Source of the DNA: Quercus robur
Lineage: Eukaryota; Streptophyta; Magnoliopsida; Fagales; Fagaceae
Length of the DNA: 64,000 bases
Direction: 5' to 3'
Assembly: GCF_932294415.1 (NCBI RefSeq)
Contig: NC_065535.1
Location: 9,729,282-9,793,281, forward strand
Below the pieces are notes generated by a model. That model was not told the DNA's origin. It made no database searches and was given only the letters and a program-made list of their open reading frames with translations. Below are positions 11,776 through 22,736 of this stretch, piece after piece (within the stretch, counting starts at the first letter, position 1; every line of letters starts with the position of its first letter). The translations under genes were made by a program, and so were the position numbers.

Positions 11776-13451
11776 TACAGAGAGTAAAACAAACAACAAT
11801 ATGAACCAAGAGAATTATGACCCTTGTTTCCCCGACCAACCTGTGGTCGATCTGTACCTTCCACTTTGGGCTAATTTACCTGCCTTCCGGTCCAAGCCAG
11901 CCTTGATTTGGGCTGAGGATGGCTCGAACCATGCAACCAAAACACTCGCCTATGCTCAACTCAATGATTCTGTGCAGTCCATTTCTTCTCAGCTACTCAT
12001 TCCTTTACAAAGAGGTGACACAGTTGTGATTTTATGCTCACCTGGACTTGAGCTCGTTGAAATCATCTTTGGGTGCCAAAGAGCTGGCCTCTTGAGCTTA
12101 CCGATTTTCCCACCAGACCCTTCTTTTCCAAAACAAAACTATCTCCATCTTGTTAGAGCTCTCTCACAAACAAAGCCTAAAGCCGCTATAGCTCACCGGG
12201 ATTACATCACAAAAGTTCAGCAATACATTTCATCACCTTTCAATGACAAGAAGCTTGCACAGATGTTGCAAAATCTCAAATGGATTTCCACGGATGATAT
12301 CAAAGATAACAAGGCGGGCTTTAAATTTTCCTCTTCATTGTACGTATCAGCGGCTCACAACGTTAGAATGGCTAGAAAATCCTATGATCTTCATCCAAAC
12401 AGTATAATAGTCTCTTGGCTGCCTCAGTACCATGACTGTGGTCTTATGTTTCTATTATTGACCATAGTATATGTTGCAACATGTGTGCTAACATCACCAG
12501 GAGCATTAATTTGTTAATCGTCCAAGGCTATGGCTTGAGTTAATTTCAGAGTTCAGTGCAACTTGCACTCCGGTTCCATCTTTCGCGTTGCCACTTGTGG
12601 TCAAGCGAGGTGGTATTGGCAAAGGAACACTACCTATTACTCTATGGAGTTTGAGAAACCTAATTATTATTAATGAGCCTATTTGCAGGGAGTCAATTGA
12701 AGAATTTGTGAATGTGTTTAAGCCTTTTGGGTTGAACCCATCATGTATATCCCCATATTATGGATTAGCAGAGAATTGCACGTTTGTTTCAACAGCGTGG
12801 AGAGGCAATGAAGATTCTACTTCTTTTCCAAACATTCCAACTCACAACAAGCTCTTGCCTAGTGCAAGACTAGCTCCATGGTGCATGAATAATGAAGAAG
12901 AGGACATGGACATTATTGTAGTCAATGAAGAAACATGTGAGCCAGTTGAGGATGGGATTGAAGGAGAGATTTGGATTTCATCCCCTAGTAATGCCTCTGG
13001 TTATCTTGGCCACCGGTCTTTAACTCGCGAGGTGTTTCAAGGGAGACTCAGCAATAAGGTGAGCCGGTGCTTTGTCCGGACAGGCGATAGAGGAATTGTT
13101 ATAGGAGAAGAGAGGTTTCTCTTTGTGACTGGTCGATGTTCAGACACCATCAAGCTCCATAACAACCTAGAAATCCATCTTCATTACATAGAAACTACGG
13201 CTTGCAATAGTTGTCCAAAGTTTCTTAGAGGAGGTTGCCTTGCCGCGTTTAAGGTCTCAAATGCAATTGTGCTTGTTGCAGAGAAGTGAAAAAGATATGA
13301 CGGTGTTGAGGAGCATATGTGAAGGAATCAAGAAAAAGGTTTCAGAGGAAGAGAAGATTGAACTGGACTAGCGGTTCTTGTTAAAAGTGGGAGTGTGCCA
13401 AAAACTACTTCAGGTAAAATACAAAGATGGGCAGCCAAGAATAAGCTCTAG
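11744..13451 (+). pseudogene. Fatty-acyl-AMP-ligase-like (AMP-binding, ANL superfamily) pseudogene
   Basis: Members of this family activate a carboxylic acid as an acyl-adenylate. The frame opens at 11,744 and runs to a stop at 12,517. The matching sequence then continues in a second frame past the 12,588-13,289 segment, and finally in a third frame to a TAG at 13,449-13,451. Recognisable family blocks are SWLPQYHDCGLM, the region of YYGLAENCTF, RTGDRG and the C-terminal TTSGKIQR with its catalytic lysine. The glycine/serine-rich ATP P-loop expected before AAHNVRMARKSYD is missing: the sequence jumps from SSSLYVS to AAHNVR. Two frameshifts plus loss of the P-loop argue for a non-functional relic of a gene once about 570 codons long. 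The exact substrate class is unknown. Confidence 0.75.
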
Positions 13452-13762
13452 GTGGCAAAATGGGTGTTGTAATGGAGGTTCGATTTGGCCAATATAGTAA
13501 CTTTTTGTCAGAAAGAGTTCATGGAAATAACGGGAAAGACGAAGGGAGAGGAAAAAGAGGACAAGAGGAGAGAAAAGTGGCAACAGAAGTGAGAGAAGAA
13601 AATTCTCTCACTCGTACTCCAAGTCTTACCCCGCCGATCCTTTCTCTCCCATGACTTGCGAGAGCATAGGAGCCGACCCTTTTTTTTTTTTTTTTTTTTT
13701 AAGAAAACCATCGGAGACACTTTAATTCTACCTTCTTCCTTCTTCTTTTTTTTTTTTTTTTT

Positions 13763-13797
<35 letters not shown>

Positions 13798-14743
13798 AGA
13801 ATATATAAGCCAATTAAAGTCCGTATAGGTCCATTGTAATTTTATTTTATTTTATTTTTTGATGATGCAAAAAATCAATCGTTGAACTTTTCATCAGTGC
13901 AGATGGATGATGGAATCAAGTTCGTCCAAAGTAGAATCCGTAGTGGAAAGTGAAACAGAAAGTAATACACTGGTGTGGTGTTTGCGAAAAACTCTCCGAT
14001 GATTAAATCAGAAAAATATTCATTCGATGTGTATTGAGAGAGAATTCAACTTGGGAGTAGTTTTTGAGATGAGAATTGTGTGTACCTTTATCTTGTTCTC
14101 CTTTCATTTTTATAGTTACCTCTGCAGTAATGGGCAACGGATCTCTGCATTTATTAGCAACGGCTAAGGCGTTACAAGCCGGTGTTTTGATATGCATTGC
14201 TTCTTTGTTACCATTGTTCCGTCTGTTACTCTTCCACTTTAATGCTCACCATAAATGTGTAACGTATGTTTGCTTCATCAATGACTATAGGACGGTGCTG
14301 ATTTTCTGGACTCATTAGGTAGCAAACCAAAAGTACCTAAATCAAGATTGGAAAGATTTCGATAATCACCAATATGGGGATTGTGTTGGGTTCAAAATGG
14401 CATGGATTACACCCAAAACTTCACCTTCAAGAATGACTTCCTTTATATCGGGTTAAGTCATAATCCAGATTAAACACAACTAGGTTTCACATAGTACAAC
14501 AAGCAAAAGGAAGTGTTTAAGAGCTCGAAACCTAGCTTGACATTCATTCGGCCATGACTTGGGTTTTGGGCTCTATTTGCTAAAGTATTTAAGGGATTGA
14601 AAAAATTTATTCAAAACAAGAACAAAGAACCTTTCGCTTAAGTATGGCACCAAGACTTTTTCCATAGTGTAGAAAAAGTGGACTAGATGCCTCATCTGCC
14701 TTGATCAAATCTTGTGAAGAAATAATTGAGGTTGAAGCCATAG

Positions 14744-14774
<31 letters not shown>

Positions 14775-14800
14775 TATTCCAACGCTTCTTTGGTTTACAT
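13452..14800. other. Spacer with simple repeats
   Basis: Contains T runs at about 13,679-13,700 and 13,746-13,764 followed by a (TTG)n repeat (13,765-13,797), then unremarkable sequence and a (TA)n tract at 14,758-14,777. No gene is supported. Confidence 0.5.
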
Positions 14801-14818
14801 TCTTCAAAGCTTATTTGA

Positions 14819-15059
14819 TATGGATTTCAATTACAAAGTGATCATTGAAACCGGAATTGGAAAAGAATTAGGACGGCTGAATAAGAGGTCAAAGGATCAG
14901 AAATGGAGCAAAAATGTAATTTTCTTGGCTTCTCAAGTAATCCAAAAGTGGACAGATTTCATAGATGAAGTCAATGGGAGCAAAGGAAATATATTGATGC
15001 CGTTGAATAACCACAAGAAAAAAGCTTGTAGATATAAAAGAAAGACTTGGCAATCCTAA
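14819..15059 (+). pseudogene. Fragment resembling a TFIIS N-terminal (LW/MED26-type) domain
   Basis: An 80-codon frame contains TGIGKELGRLNKRS followed, about 20 residues on, by LASQVIQKWTDFIDEV. This is the spacing and character of the four-helix TFIIS N-terminal domain (IGK..LRKH...LA..L...WK..VD). It lacks any N- or C-terminal partner and sits after an (AT)n tract 2.1 kb upstream of a MED26-like gene, so it looks like a broken relative. The domain call comes from pattern memory and needs a profile search. Confidence 0.4.
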
Positions 15060-16918
15060 CGAGTTAGGAGAAATTTTTCTTGAGTTCTTTGAAAGTAAAT
15101 CGGGCATAGTATCAGCACTCATCAGTAAAAAATGCTCCCTTGGACTGATAATTTGAGATTATTGGAGAACCAAGTTGTGGACAATTAGATTTATATAATA
15201 GCGAGTTTATGCATGGTAAGGAAACTATTATCGACCTAATCACAAAGAAGATATATTGAGCTAGAGCAGGACCGACTCAATCTATTTTGTGCTCTAAATT
15301 GATAATTTGAAGTGAGGCATTTTACAAAAAGTTATTAGTTTCTTCCAATATCTCGATGGTGATATTATCATTGAACTATTATTTGCAAAAAAGCCATCAA
15401 TTTAATATATATATATATATATATATAAATATATATTAAGTACAACTTTAACCTTGATTGAATTGATTTCTTTGTACTACTACCACTATGACCATGCCAA
15501 AATTATGTAATATTAACCATGTTATTGGCATGCTATGTCTTTCATAGCAAGACGTGGCCACATTTTTATGAAGATTTTTCATATGTATAGATTATTTTAA
15601 ATATAAAATAATTTTTTTAAAAAAGTTTGTAATTATAAATTGTGTCATTTTTATTAAATACCTTAATTTAGCTTATTCTTTTATAACTCATTCAAATTTA
15701 TGGTCCACAAAATAGGGCTTAGTCTTAGGCCAACTTAACACATTTTGGGCTGAGATGCAAATCTAAATGTATTGCTACTTAATATTTTATAAGCGATATA
15801 TGAATTAAAAAAAAGAATCCAACATTTTTTATATAGTTTAATACATTAATTAGATTATTTTCATATATTTATAAAACATATTTTAAAACTTTTAATTCTA
15901 AAAATATCGAAATAATTAGTATCAGAGTAAATATAATTTTTTAAATGGTTATTGTCTCTCTTGGCAATGTTAGACTTTAGTTATTGAACAATGAATTATT
16001 AGGTTTAATTTTAATTTTGATAAAGAGAGAAAGAAAGAGTAAAATTTTTGGAAGATTCAAATTTTTAACTTACTTAAACTACCGTAAATATAGTAAAACA
16101 TATTAGTAAAATGTTGAACATTTGACAAGAGTATAATATTTAAAAATAATTTTTATTAGGGCCTTAATTAAAATGTTTACATTGTAATACAGATAGACAA
16201 GACATTTTATAGGCCGCTAATCCTAAAAAAAAAAAAATGAAACAGAGAAAAAAAATACCCATTAAGAACTTATATGCTGCAAATCACACTCGAACCCTTT
16301 CCCCTTTAGATCTTTAAACACTTTGTATATGTGGACATGCTAATTCAGCTACAAAACCTTTAACTTCTTTAACTGTCTTGTAAATCTAACAAACATAGTG
16401 TGTGGGACAATTAATATACTTATAATATACTACCCGTTATGTTATAGCCATAAAAGTTTTTACAAATTTTGAATGTGACAAATTTTTACTTATTCATGTT
16501 TAAACCCATTACTAATATCATTTTTTCACATATCAACTAAGAAGCACGAACACTTTATTTGAGGTGACATATCCATGTCATACTGGTATAATATCTACTG
16601 TATCATGTTATAATTTTTCAAAAATTACTCATGCCACCATATCATATTCATACCCATGCTCGATCATGCTTGTGCTTGTGCTTCCTAACTTATCAATAAC
16701 TATTCACTATATCCACGTTAAGTAAAAAAAAAATAAATAAATAAAGTTCTAGCATTTTTCAGTTTTCACTGGTTATACATAGAGTGGATTAAACTTCACA
16801 ATAGATAATAATAATAATAATAATAAAATCCTTAAAAAATAAAAAGAAACAGTTATAAACCGCGAGCCAAAGCCCTCCCATTCCAATATATATTTTTTTT
16901 TGATAAGCTCCCATTCCA

Positions 16919-16963
<45 letters not shown>

Positions 16964-17130
16964 AATGATAAGGAAATGTACTGTAGAAGATATATAAGGG
17001 CTGAGAATTGAGAAACCATAAGGTCATGTTAATATCTCAATTCTCAACTACTATTTAACCAAAAATATATATATATATATATATATCTCAACTACTAAGA
17101 GATTAGTAGCATGTGAACAGATTTTAGAGG
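15060..17130. other. AT-rich spacer with microsatellites
   Basis: Very AT-rich. It has (TA)n runs near 15,407-15,427 and 16,917-16,940, the latter followed by (GA)n to 16,963, and another (AT)n near 17,067-17,086. The phrase TCCCATTCCAATATATAT occurs twice, about 40 bp apart (16,877 and 16,909), a local duplication. No gene seen. Confidence 0.5.
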
Positions 17131-17841
17131 ATGGATTTGGGTGATTTCCTGAAAAGGTCAAGCGTAGATTTGTGGATGCTCATGGAAGCAACAATCACCG
17201 TGGCTTCTTGGGATGAGTACCGTAGTGAATTAAAGCATCGAAAGGAAAGTATCGTGGAGTTGATCAATAAGGCAACAATGGGTCCTCTTTTGTCCCCAAC
17301 AAAGTGCCACGCTGCTATGGTTGAGTTAGTTGAGCTCTACAACGACGACGATGGTGATGATCACGAGTACCACGATGTGTTGGTAAAATTGGATGAGCAC
17401 AAGAACAAGATTCTTGACATAAAGGAGCGTCTTGGTAGTCTTGATCATCAGGAGTCCAAAGCTTCTTTGGTTGAGTTGCTCGAGAGTATAGTAGACATGA
17501 TTGGAGAGCAAGTGAGACGATTAAAGAAGCCTGAAAATGAAAGGTTATTGGCAACTCGCGTACTTGTGGGCAGGTGGGTTGGTATTGTAGATGAATGGTT
17601 AAAGTTGGATGAGACTAGAAATCAGGTTAATGTGGCTGATCACCAAGTTCTGAATGAGAGTAGTTTCGAACAACAACAACCACAACCGAAGCAGAAGTTG
17701 AAGTTGAAGTTCAGGCCCAAGAAAAACGAAGCTGAAGGAGCTGCTCCTCAAAATAGAGAAAGAAACGGGGCTCCTAATGAAGAAAAATCTGTCCGTGAAT
17801 CTTCTCCTCTTCCTCCAAAAAAGAGAAGAGGACCAGAGTAG
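17131..17841 (+). CDS. MED26-like protein with TFIIS N-terminal-type domain
   Basis: A 236-residue frame starts MDLGDF and runs without interruption. Its N-terminus (MDLGDF...SSVDLWMLMEATITVAS..EYRSELKHRKESIVE) resembles the start of plant Mediator subunit 26 proteins. Residues about 111-161 (LLESIVDMIGEQV...LLATRVLVGRWVGIVDEWLKL) fit the helical TFIIS N-terminal domain that contacts the transcription machinery. The tail (175-236) is rich in Q, K and P and ends PPKKRRGPE, a likely nuclear signal. It is shorter than the roughly 300-500 residues usual for plant MED26, lacking much of the C-terminal part. It could be a small functional paralogue or a truncated copy; the intact frame favours the former. 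No intron is needed. Confidence 0.65.
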   Translation: MDLGDFLKRSSVDLWMLMEATITVASWDEYRSELKHRKESIVELINKATMGPLLSPTKCHAAMVELVELYNDDDGDDHEYHDVLVKLDEHKNKILDIKERLGSLDHQESKASLVELLESIVDMIGEQVRRLKKPENERLLATRVLVGRWVGIVDEWLKLDETRNQVNVADHQVLNESSFEQQQPQPKQKLKLKFRPKKNEAEGAAPQNRERNGAPNEEKSVRESSPLPPKKRRGPE

Positions 17842-18770
17842 ATCAGTAATATTGTAAAGGTTTTGACTACTCTTGGCTTCATTTCATACTATAAATTTTC
17901 AAGATTTTTGTTCTCTCTACTTTTTCCCTCCTTTTTCCTTTTTCAGAATATAGTTGCTTTTACATAAATGGCAAGAACCTAAGGTGGCTTACAGATTCTA
18001 GAGTTGCTCACCTAGTGAATGAAATTGATGCTCTGTTGGATAGATTAGATGAATGAGCGCCCACTTGTGCATGTCAGACGAATATGATTCCTGTAGCGTA
18101 TGAATTTTCAAGATTGTTGTTTTCTTTGTACCTTTTCTTTGTTTTCTTTTTCTTTTTTCTTTTCTTTTAAAGGGAAAGAGCAATGGAATGTATTTGATCT
18201 CATATTCTGAACAGAGATGTTATTGTAGTGTATGAATTTTCAAAATTGTTGTTTATGCCTTGTGACTTCTTTCTTTTTAGTTTATCGTGGTTTATTCTGT
18301 CCTCTAAGCCCCAAGTGAGATTCATTTTGATACTTAACCCATTTCATGAAACAAAAATAGCATATAATTTTGCAAATAAAGTTGATATTCTTAATTTGTC
18401 TCTTAGAACTATTTTATATGTAGCTTAAGTTTGAAATCTGTACTAGGCAGGGATGATGCAGAGTTAATGAGATCTTCTCTAAATGCTATAGCTCCACTTG
18501 TCGTGCTGCATCATGGTAAATCATTCATGAATTCAACCCTTCAATTGCAACTTAATTTTTCTATGAACCATACCTTGTATGTAGTGTTAGGGTGGACACT
18601 AAGAAATCCAAGTTTGCTCTGCTCATTTTCCTAATAGACTATCCTATATTTTAATTGAATCTTTACTCTATCATACCTTTGTTTTCTATATCAGTTGTCG
18701 AGACTCTTTATACAGCTCATTTGCAAGTGTTGTGTATAAGCACAAGCTTGAAAGAGAGGTTCAAACATAT
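17842..18770. other. 3' region of the MED26-like gene and spacer
   Basis: Contains two copies of a short phrase, GTATGAATTTTCAAGATTGTTGTTT (about 18,099) and GTGTATGAATTTTCAAAATTGTTGTTT (about 18,228), suggesting local duplication. The sequence CACCTAGTGAATGAAATTGATGC near 18,010 looks exon-like but is not in an open frame of useful length. No gene is supported. Confidence 0.4.
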
Positions 18771-18779
18771 TTTGGAGAA

Positions 18780-19900
18780 TGACCTCAGTATTTATAACTC
18801 AACTCAAACTCAAAGCCCATCACTTATAACTCGAAACTCACTACCACTCAAAAACTCTAAAATTTTTGTTTGGTAACAAAACCCAGTCATATATCTCAAC
18901 TTTTAAGTCCACCTTTTGTCAAAATGGTAGAGCCCACCAATCAGTCTTTTTCAACTATCTTCATTCCTTACCAGTGTGACTTTACACGAAGAACATGAAA
19001 CCCACACCCAAACCCAGTTTCATCACCACCACCAACAACAAACTCAGGTTCCACTACCATCAATACCACCAACAACCACACACAAAAATCCAAAAGAATG
19101 CACAGGAAACCCATAACCACAACCAAAAATCTAGACAACCAACAGCCTTCAACCACAATCACAACTTTCCACAAAAAATCCAAACGAATGTACAAGCAAC
19201 CTCCACCACTGCCCAAGCCTTACCAGCCACAACAAAAAATCAATACCCACCAGCACACAAATGCATAGGGAACCCAAACCACAAACATAGCAAACCCAAA
19301 CTCAAAATCCTTAGATCAAAGACCCAAATCACGAAATTAGACACAGAGATGAATCGATCTAGCAAAAGGGATGAGAGAGAAACCAAACTGGCAAAGGGAG
19401 GAAAGAGAGAGAGAGAGAAAAAACGAAGGCCCGATCTGGGCTGAGCTTGAAATGATCTCACGGTGGCTCGTGGTAGTTGCTTGTGATGGTGACGACTGGT
19501 GTGGTGGTGGTGGCTTGTGGAGGAGCAATGAAGGTTCAGAGAGAAGAAAGAGCTCTGGGTAAAAGAAAAACAAAATGAAGGAGATGAGACAAAGAGAAGA
19601 ATGGGTTAGAGTGAGAATGCCAAACTGATTTTTGGATAGAGACGTTACGTGATGGGACAAGTCATACGGGTGGGTCCCATTATTTGCTTAATTTTGCAAA
19701 AATGCCACTGAAACTCAATTCTCAAAAACTGAAAACATCAAAAATTTGTTTTCAGTTTTCATAACTCAAACTCATTTTTTTGAGTATTGAGTTAAGAAAC
19801 TAATCCAAACAAACAAAGTTGGTGTGGGGTCTAAAAATTTGGAAAATGAGTGATCGAAACTGAAAACTTGGTGATGAAAACCCATAAACCGAACGGGCTC
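18780..19900. mobile_element. Possible large non-autonomous element
   Basis: Both margins carry runs of ACTCAACTCAAACTCAAA or their complement (TTGAGT...GAGTTTCAG), around a C/A-rich left half and a G/A-rich right half, the layout of large MITEs elsewhere in this window. Frames inside are low complexity on both strands and not credible genes. Ends and target duplication were not resolved. Confidence 0.3.
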
Positions 19901-21025
19901 TAACTTGCACATCATGTTATTACACTTAGAAGCTCTATTATATACCTTTTGAGCTTTTTGTTTCTTAAGCAATATACCTTTGGAGCTTGATCAAATAAAC
20001 ATTTCTTAACTATAATAATAATCAAACGTTCATGTTGACATAAAATTTCTCACTTATACAACAGTTGCTGCCTACAAGTCTTACTAAATTTGTTGCAATG
20101 AAACTGTTCAGTTTTTGTTGCGACAATAAAAAAGAACAACAAATCATTTTGTTATTTGGCTTGCATGGAAAATCATTAATGATTCTTATGATTCCAAATA
20201 TTTTTTATATACAAAAATTTTCATTCACTAAACATCACCCAAATTGGTATATATTTAAAAATTTTAAGGCCATTTGGGAGCCCGAAATAGAAAATTGATT
20301 TCCAAATTCATAATCTACTCTAACAATTATGGGATAGCCATAATTTTGAGTGAAAAAAAGTTTGACAGAAAGTCAATTGTCAATCAATGCTAGTCATTAA
20401 TCAACATTTAGTCGATGACGATTAATGGTCAATTTGCATAGAGAAAAGGGGACAGAGCAAGAGAAATTACAATTGGGAGGATGATTTGTAGTGATTTACC
20501 GTATATGTAACATTCTGAGAAACGTTCCTCACTCTTAAAAAGCAAAAAACATATTTCACTTTATTATAAAAAATAAAAAATAAAAAAAAAATTATCAAGA
20601 ATTTTGTAACTCAGTTTATACTTTTTAATATTATCTAATAGAAACCTCTAATATTCAAATTCCTCATTTCCCAACCCCCCAAAACAAAATCCTAACAAAC
20701 ACAATTTCAAAAGTTCCACTATAAACAACCCCAACCCCAAACCCCCATGTACTTACTTTACTTCCAAAAAATAAAAATAAAAAACAATGCATTGCTTTTC
20801 CACTCTTAATTTCTCACCGCCTCCCACACCATAGATAAGTTGAATTTCCGAAATTGAGTTTAAAAATCCGTAGAACGTCAAAACAAGAGTAAGTTCAGAA
20901 TAGATTGACAAATACATTTGAATCAAATAAAAACGCAAAGCATCTTTTACTCTTGGCCTGTACATGTAAGAAGACCATTGTACAAACCGGTGCACTTGGA
21001 AGAGCCTTGGATGCATAGTGGCAGT
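19901..21025. other. AT-rich spacer downstream of the F-box pseudogene
   Basis: AT-rich spacer. The part nearest 21,025 is probably the 3' UTR of the minus-strand F-box gene. An 87-codon minus-strand frame at 20,753-21,016 follows the F-box stop and has no recognisable domain. Confidence 0.45.
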
Positions 21026-21457
21026 TCAAGTTTTCATTGAAGAAAGATCTGACCACATTAACTCTTCTAATCTTCGAGTCTCTAGGCTATAAGAAAGGAT
21101 GAATCCTGTAGTTTTAACATAAAGTATCTGCAGGTCGTCGTCAAAGGCAATAACCTTTAGATGTGGACGGATACGCTCCGCTTCTTGCTCACAAGACTCA
21201 CAACAAGGAAATAACAACTCACGAAGTCTCAATTTCAATTCAACTTCTTCCACTCTCAGCTTAAGCAACCACCTGTTCGCAATTCTATCTCCATGAAAAA
21301 CATCATCATTGTTTAGGTCTTCATAGGTCCATATATGAAATCCATAAAATCCTGATCGACAAAATTGTAGTTGTCCATCGGACTCCCACAAACAGTTTTC
21401 GTCCAAATCACTTCGCAGTTTAGAACTCATCTTTGGTAATGGAACGAGATCAAAGAA

Positions 21458-21908
21458 TGACAGTGCAAGCTCAGAATCAAATATTGAAGGAGAAGAAGCA
21501 AATGTTCCAACGGCTAGTTCTCAGTCCAAAACGGTGTCGTGTAGTAAAGTGGTTAGATACAAAACACGCCTAAAGTGTAACGGTGTCGTTTCTCATTAAA
21601 ACCCAACAATGCCGTTTTGGATTATATTAGTTATTGAAGGTCTGAAGGATCACGCACGTGTAAGGATCTGTTATGACTCGTGTGAGACAGTTACAAGTTT
21701 GTTATACCAGACTCCATTGGGCTTCTCTCTCCCTCCTTCTCTGATGTAACTATATATATGAGTATCTATTCATTTGTAAATGATTGAATTGTATTGTTCT
21801 CTTCCATAGCAATAATACTTGAGCTTTTCCAGTTTATTTTTTAGTCTCAGTTTTTTCATTTCTGTTTTGGTTAATACAATAACAGTGAGATAGAGAGTGG
21901 TTTTCTCA
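21458..21908 (+). repeat. 5' LTR of the copia element
   Basis: Begins TGACAGTGCAAGC and ends GGTTTTCTCA. ATATATATGAG near 21,750 could be part of the promoter. It is followed directly by the primer-binding site. Confidence 0.95.
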
Positions 21909-21920
21909 TGGTATCAAAGC
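21909..21920 (+). other. Primer-binding site of the copia element
   Basis: TGGTATCAAAGC directly follows the LTR. It matches the usual plant copia site TGGTATCAGAGC, complementary to the initiator methionine tRNA, at 11 of 12 bases. Confidence 0.85.
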
Positions 21921-21935
21921 ATTGATCCAATATCA

Positions 21936-22736
21936 ATGGCTTCTACTCAGTCCAGTTCATCTTCTTCATCGTCTTCTTCAAGTGCTGTGCCTGCTATGGT
22001 TTCTTCAGGTCTGCTAGTGAATTCTTTGTTGCTGTTGCTATCAAATATGTCATCTATGATGACTGTGAAGCTGGATTATGGGAATTATGTGGTATGGAAA
22101 CATCAAATCGAGGTAATTCTTGATACCTACTCCATGATTGATGTTCTTGATGACTCAGTCACTGCTCCAGATAGATTTCTTAAGGATTCATCTGGTAATT
22201 TTACTACTGAAATTAATCCAACGTTCATAGCTTGGAAGAATCGTGAACAAGCAATGTTCACATTCTTGAATTCAACTCTTTCTCCTGCAATTCTTGCTCT
22301 CATAGTTGGGCAAAAATCTGCCAGAGGTGTTTGGAGAGTGTTAGAGAGGAGATTTGCATCAATTTCAAGATCTCATGTTATGAGTCTCCGTAATGAATTG
22401 AATGCAATTAAGAAAGGGAATGAATCAATTGATAGTTATTTTCAGAAAATTAAGCAAGCTCGTGATAGATTAGCTGTTGTGTCTGTGTTTGTGGATGATG
22501 AGGAAATTCTCCACATTGTTCTTGATGGTCTTCCATCTAGCTATGACTCTTTTAGTTCTGCTATTAGAACTAGGAGTGATGTGTTGTCAGTGGAAGAATT
22601 GAATGCATTACTTAATGCTGAAGAGAGAGTTATAAAGAAGAGATCTAATGGTGTTGATCAAGTTGCTATGGCTATGGCTACAAACTTTCATTCACAAGGC
22701 TTTCCTCGAGGAAGAGGAGGAAGAAATTACAACTAG
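21936..22736 (+). pseudogene. copia gag, N-terminal part, closed by a TAG
   Basis: The frame starts MASTQSSSS and contains the Gag region of plant copia elements (DYGNYVVWKHQIE early on; later SIDSYFQKIKQARDRLA and LDGLPSSYDSF). It stops at a TAG (22,734-22,736) in the middle of an RG-rich stretch. The same frame continues through a second TAG (22,866-22,868) to a CCHC zinc knuckle (22,965-23,006) and then into protease, so gag and pol were one reading frame. Confidence 0.85.
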
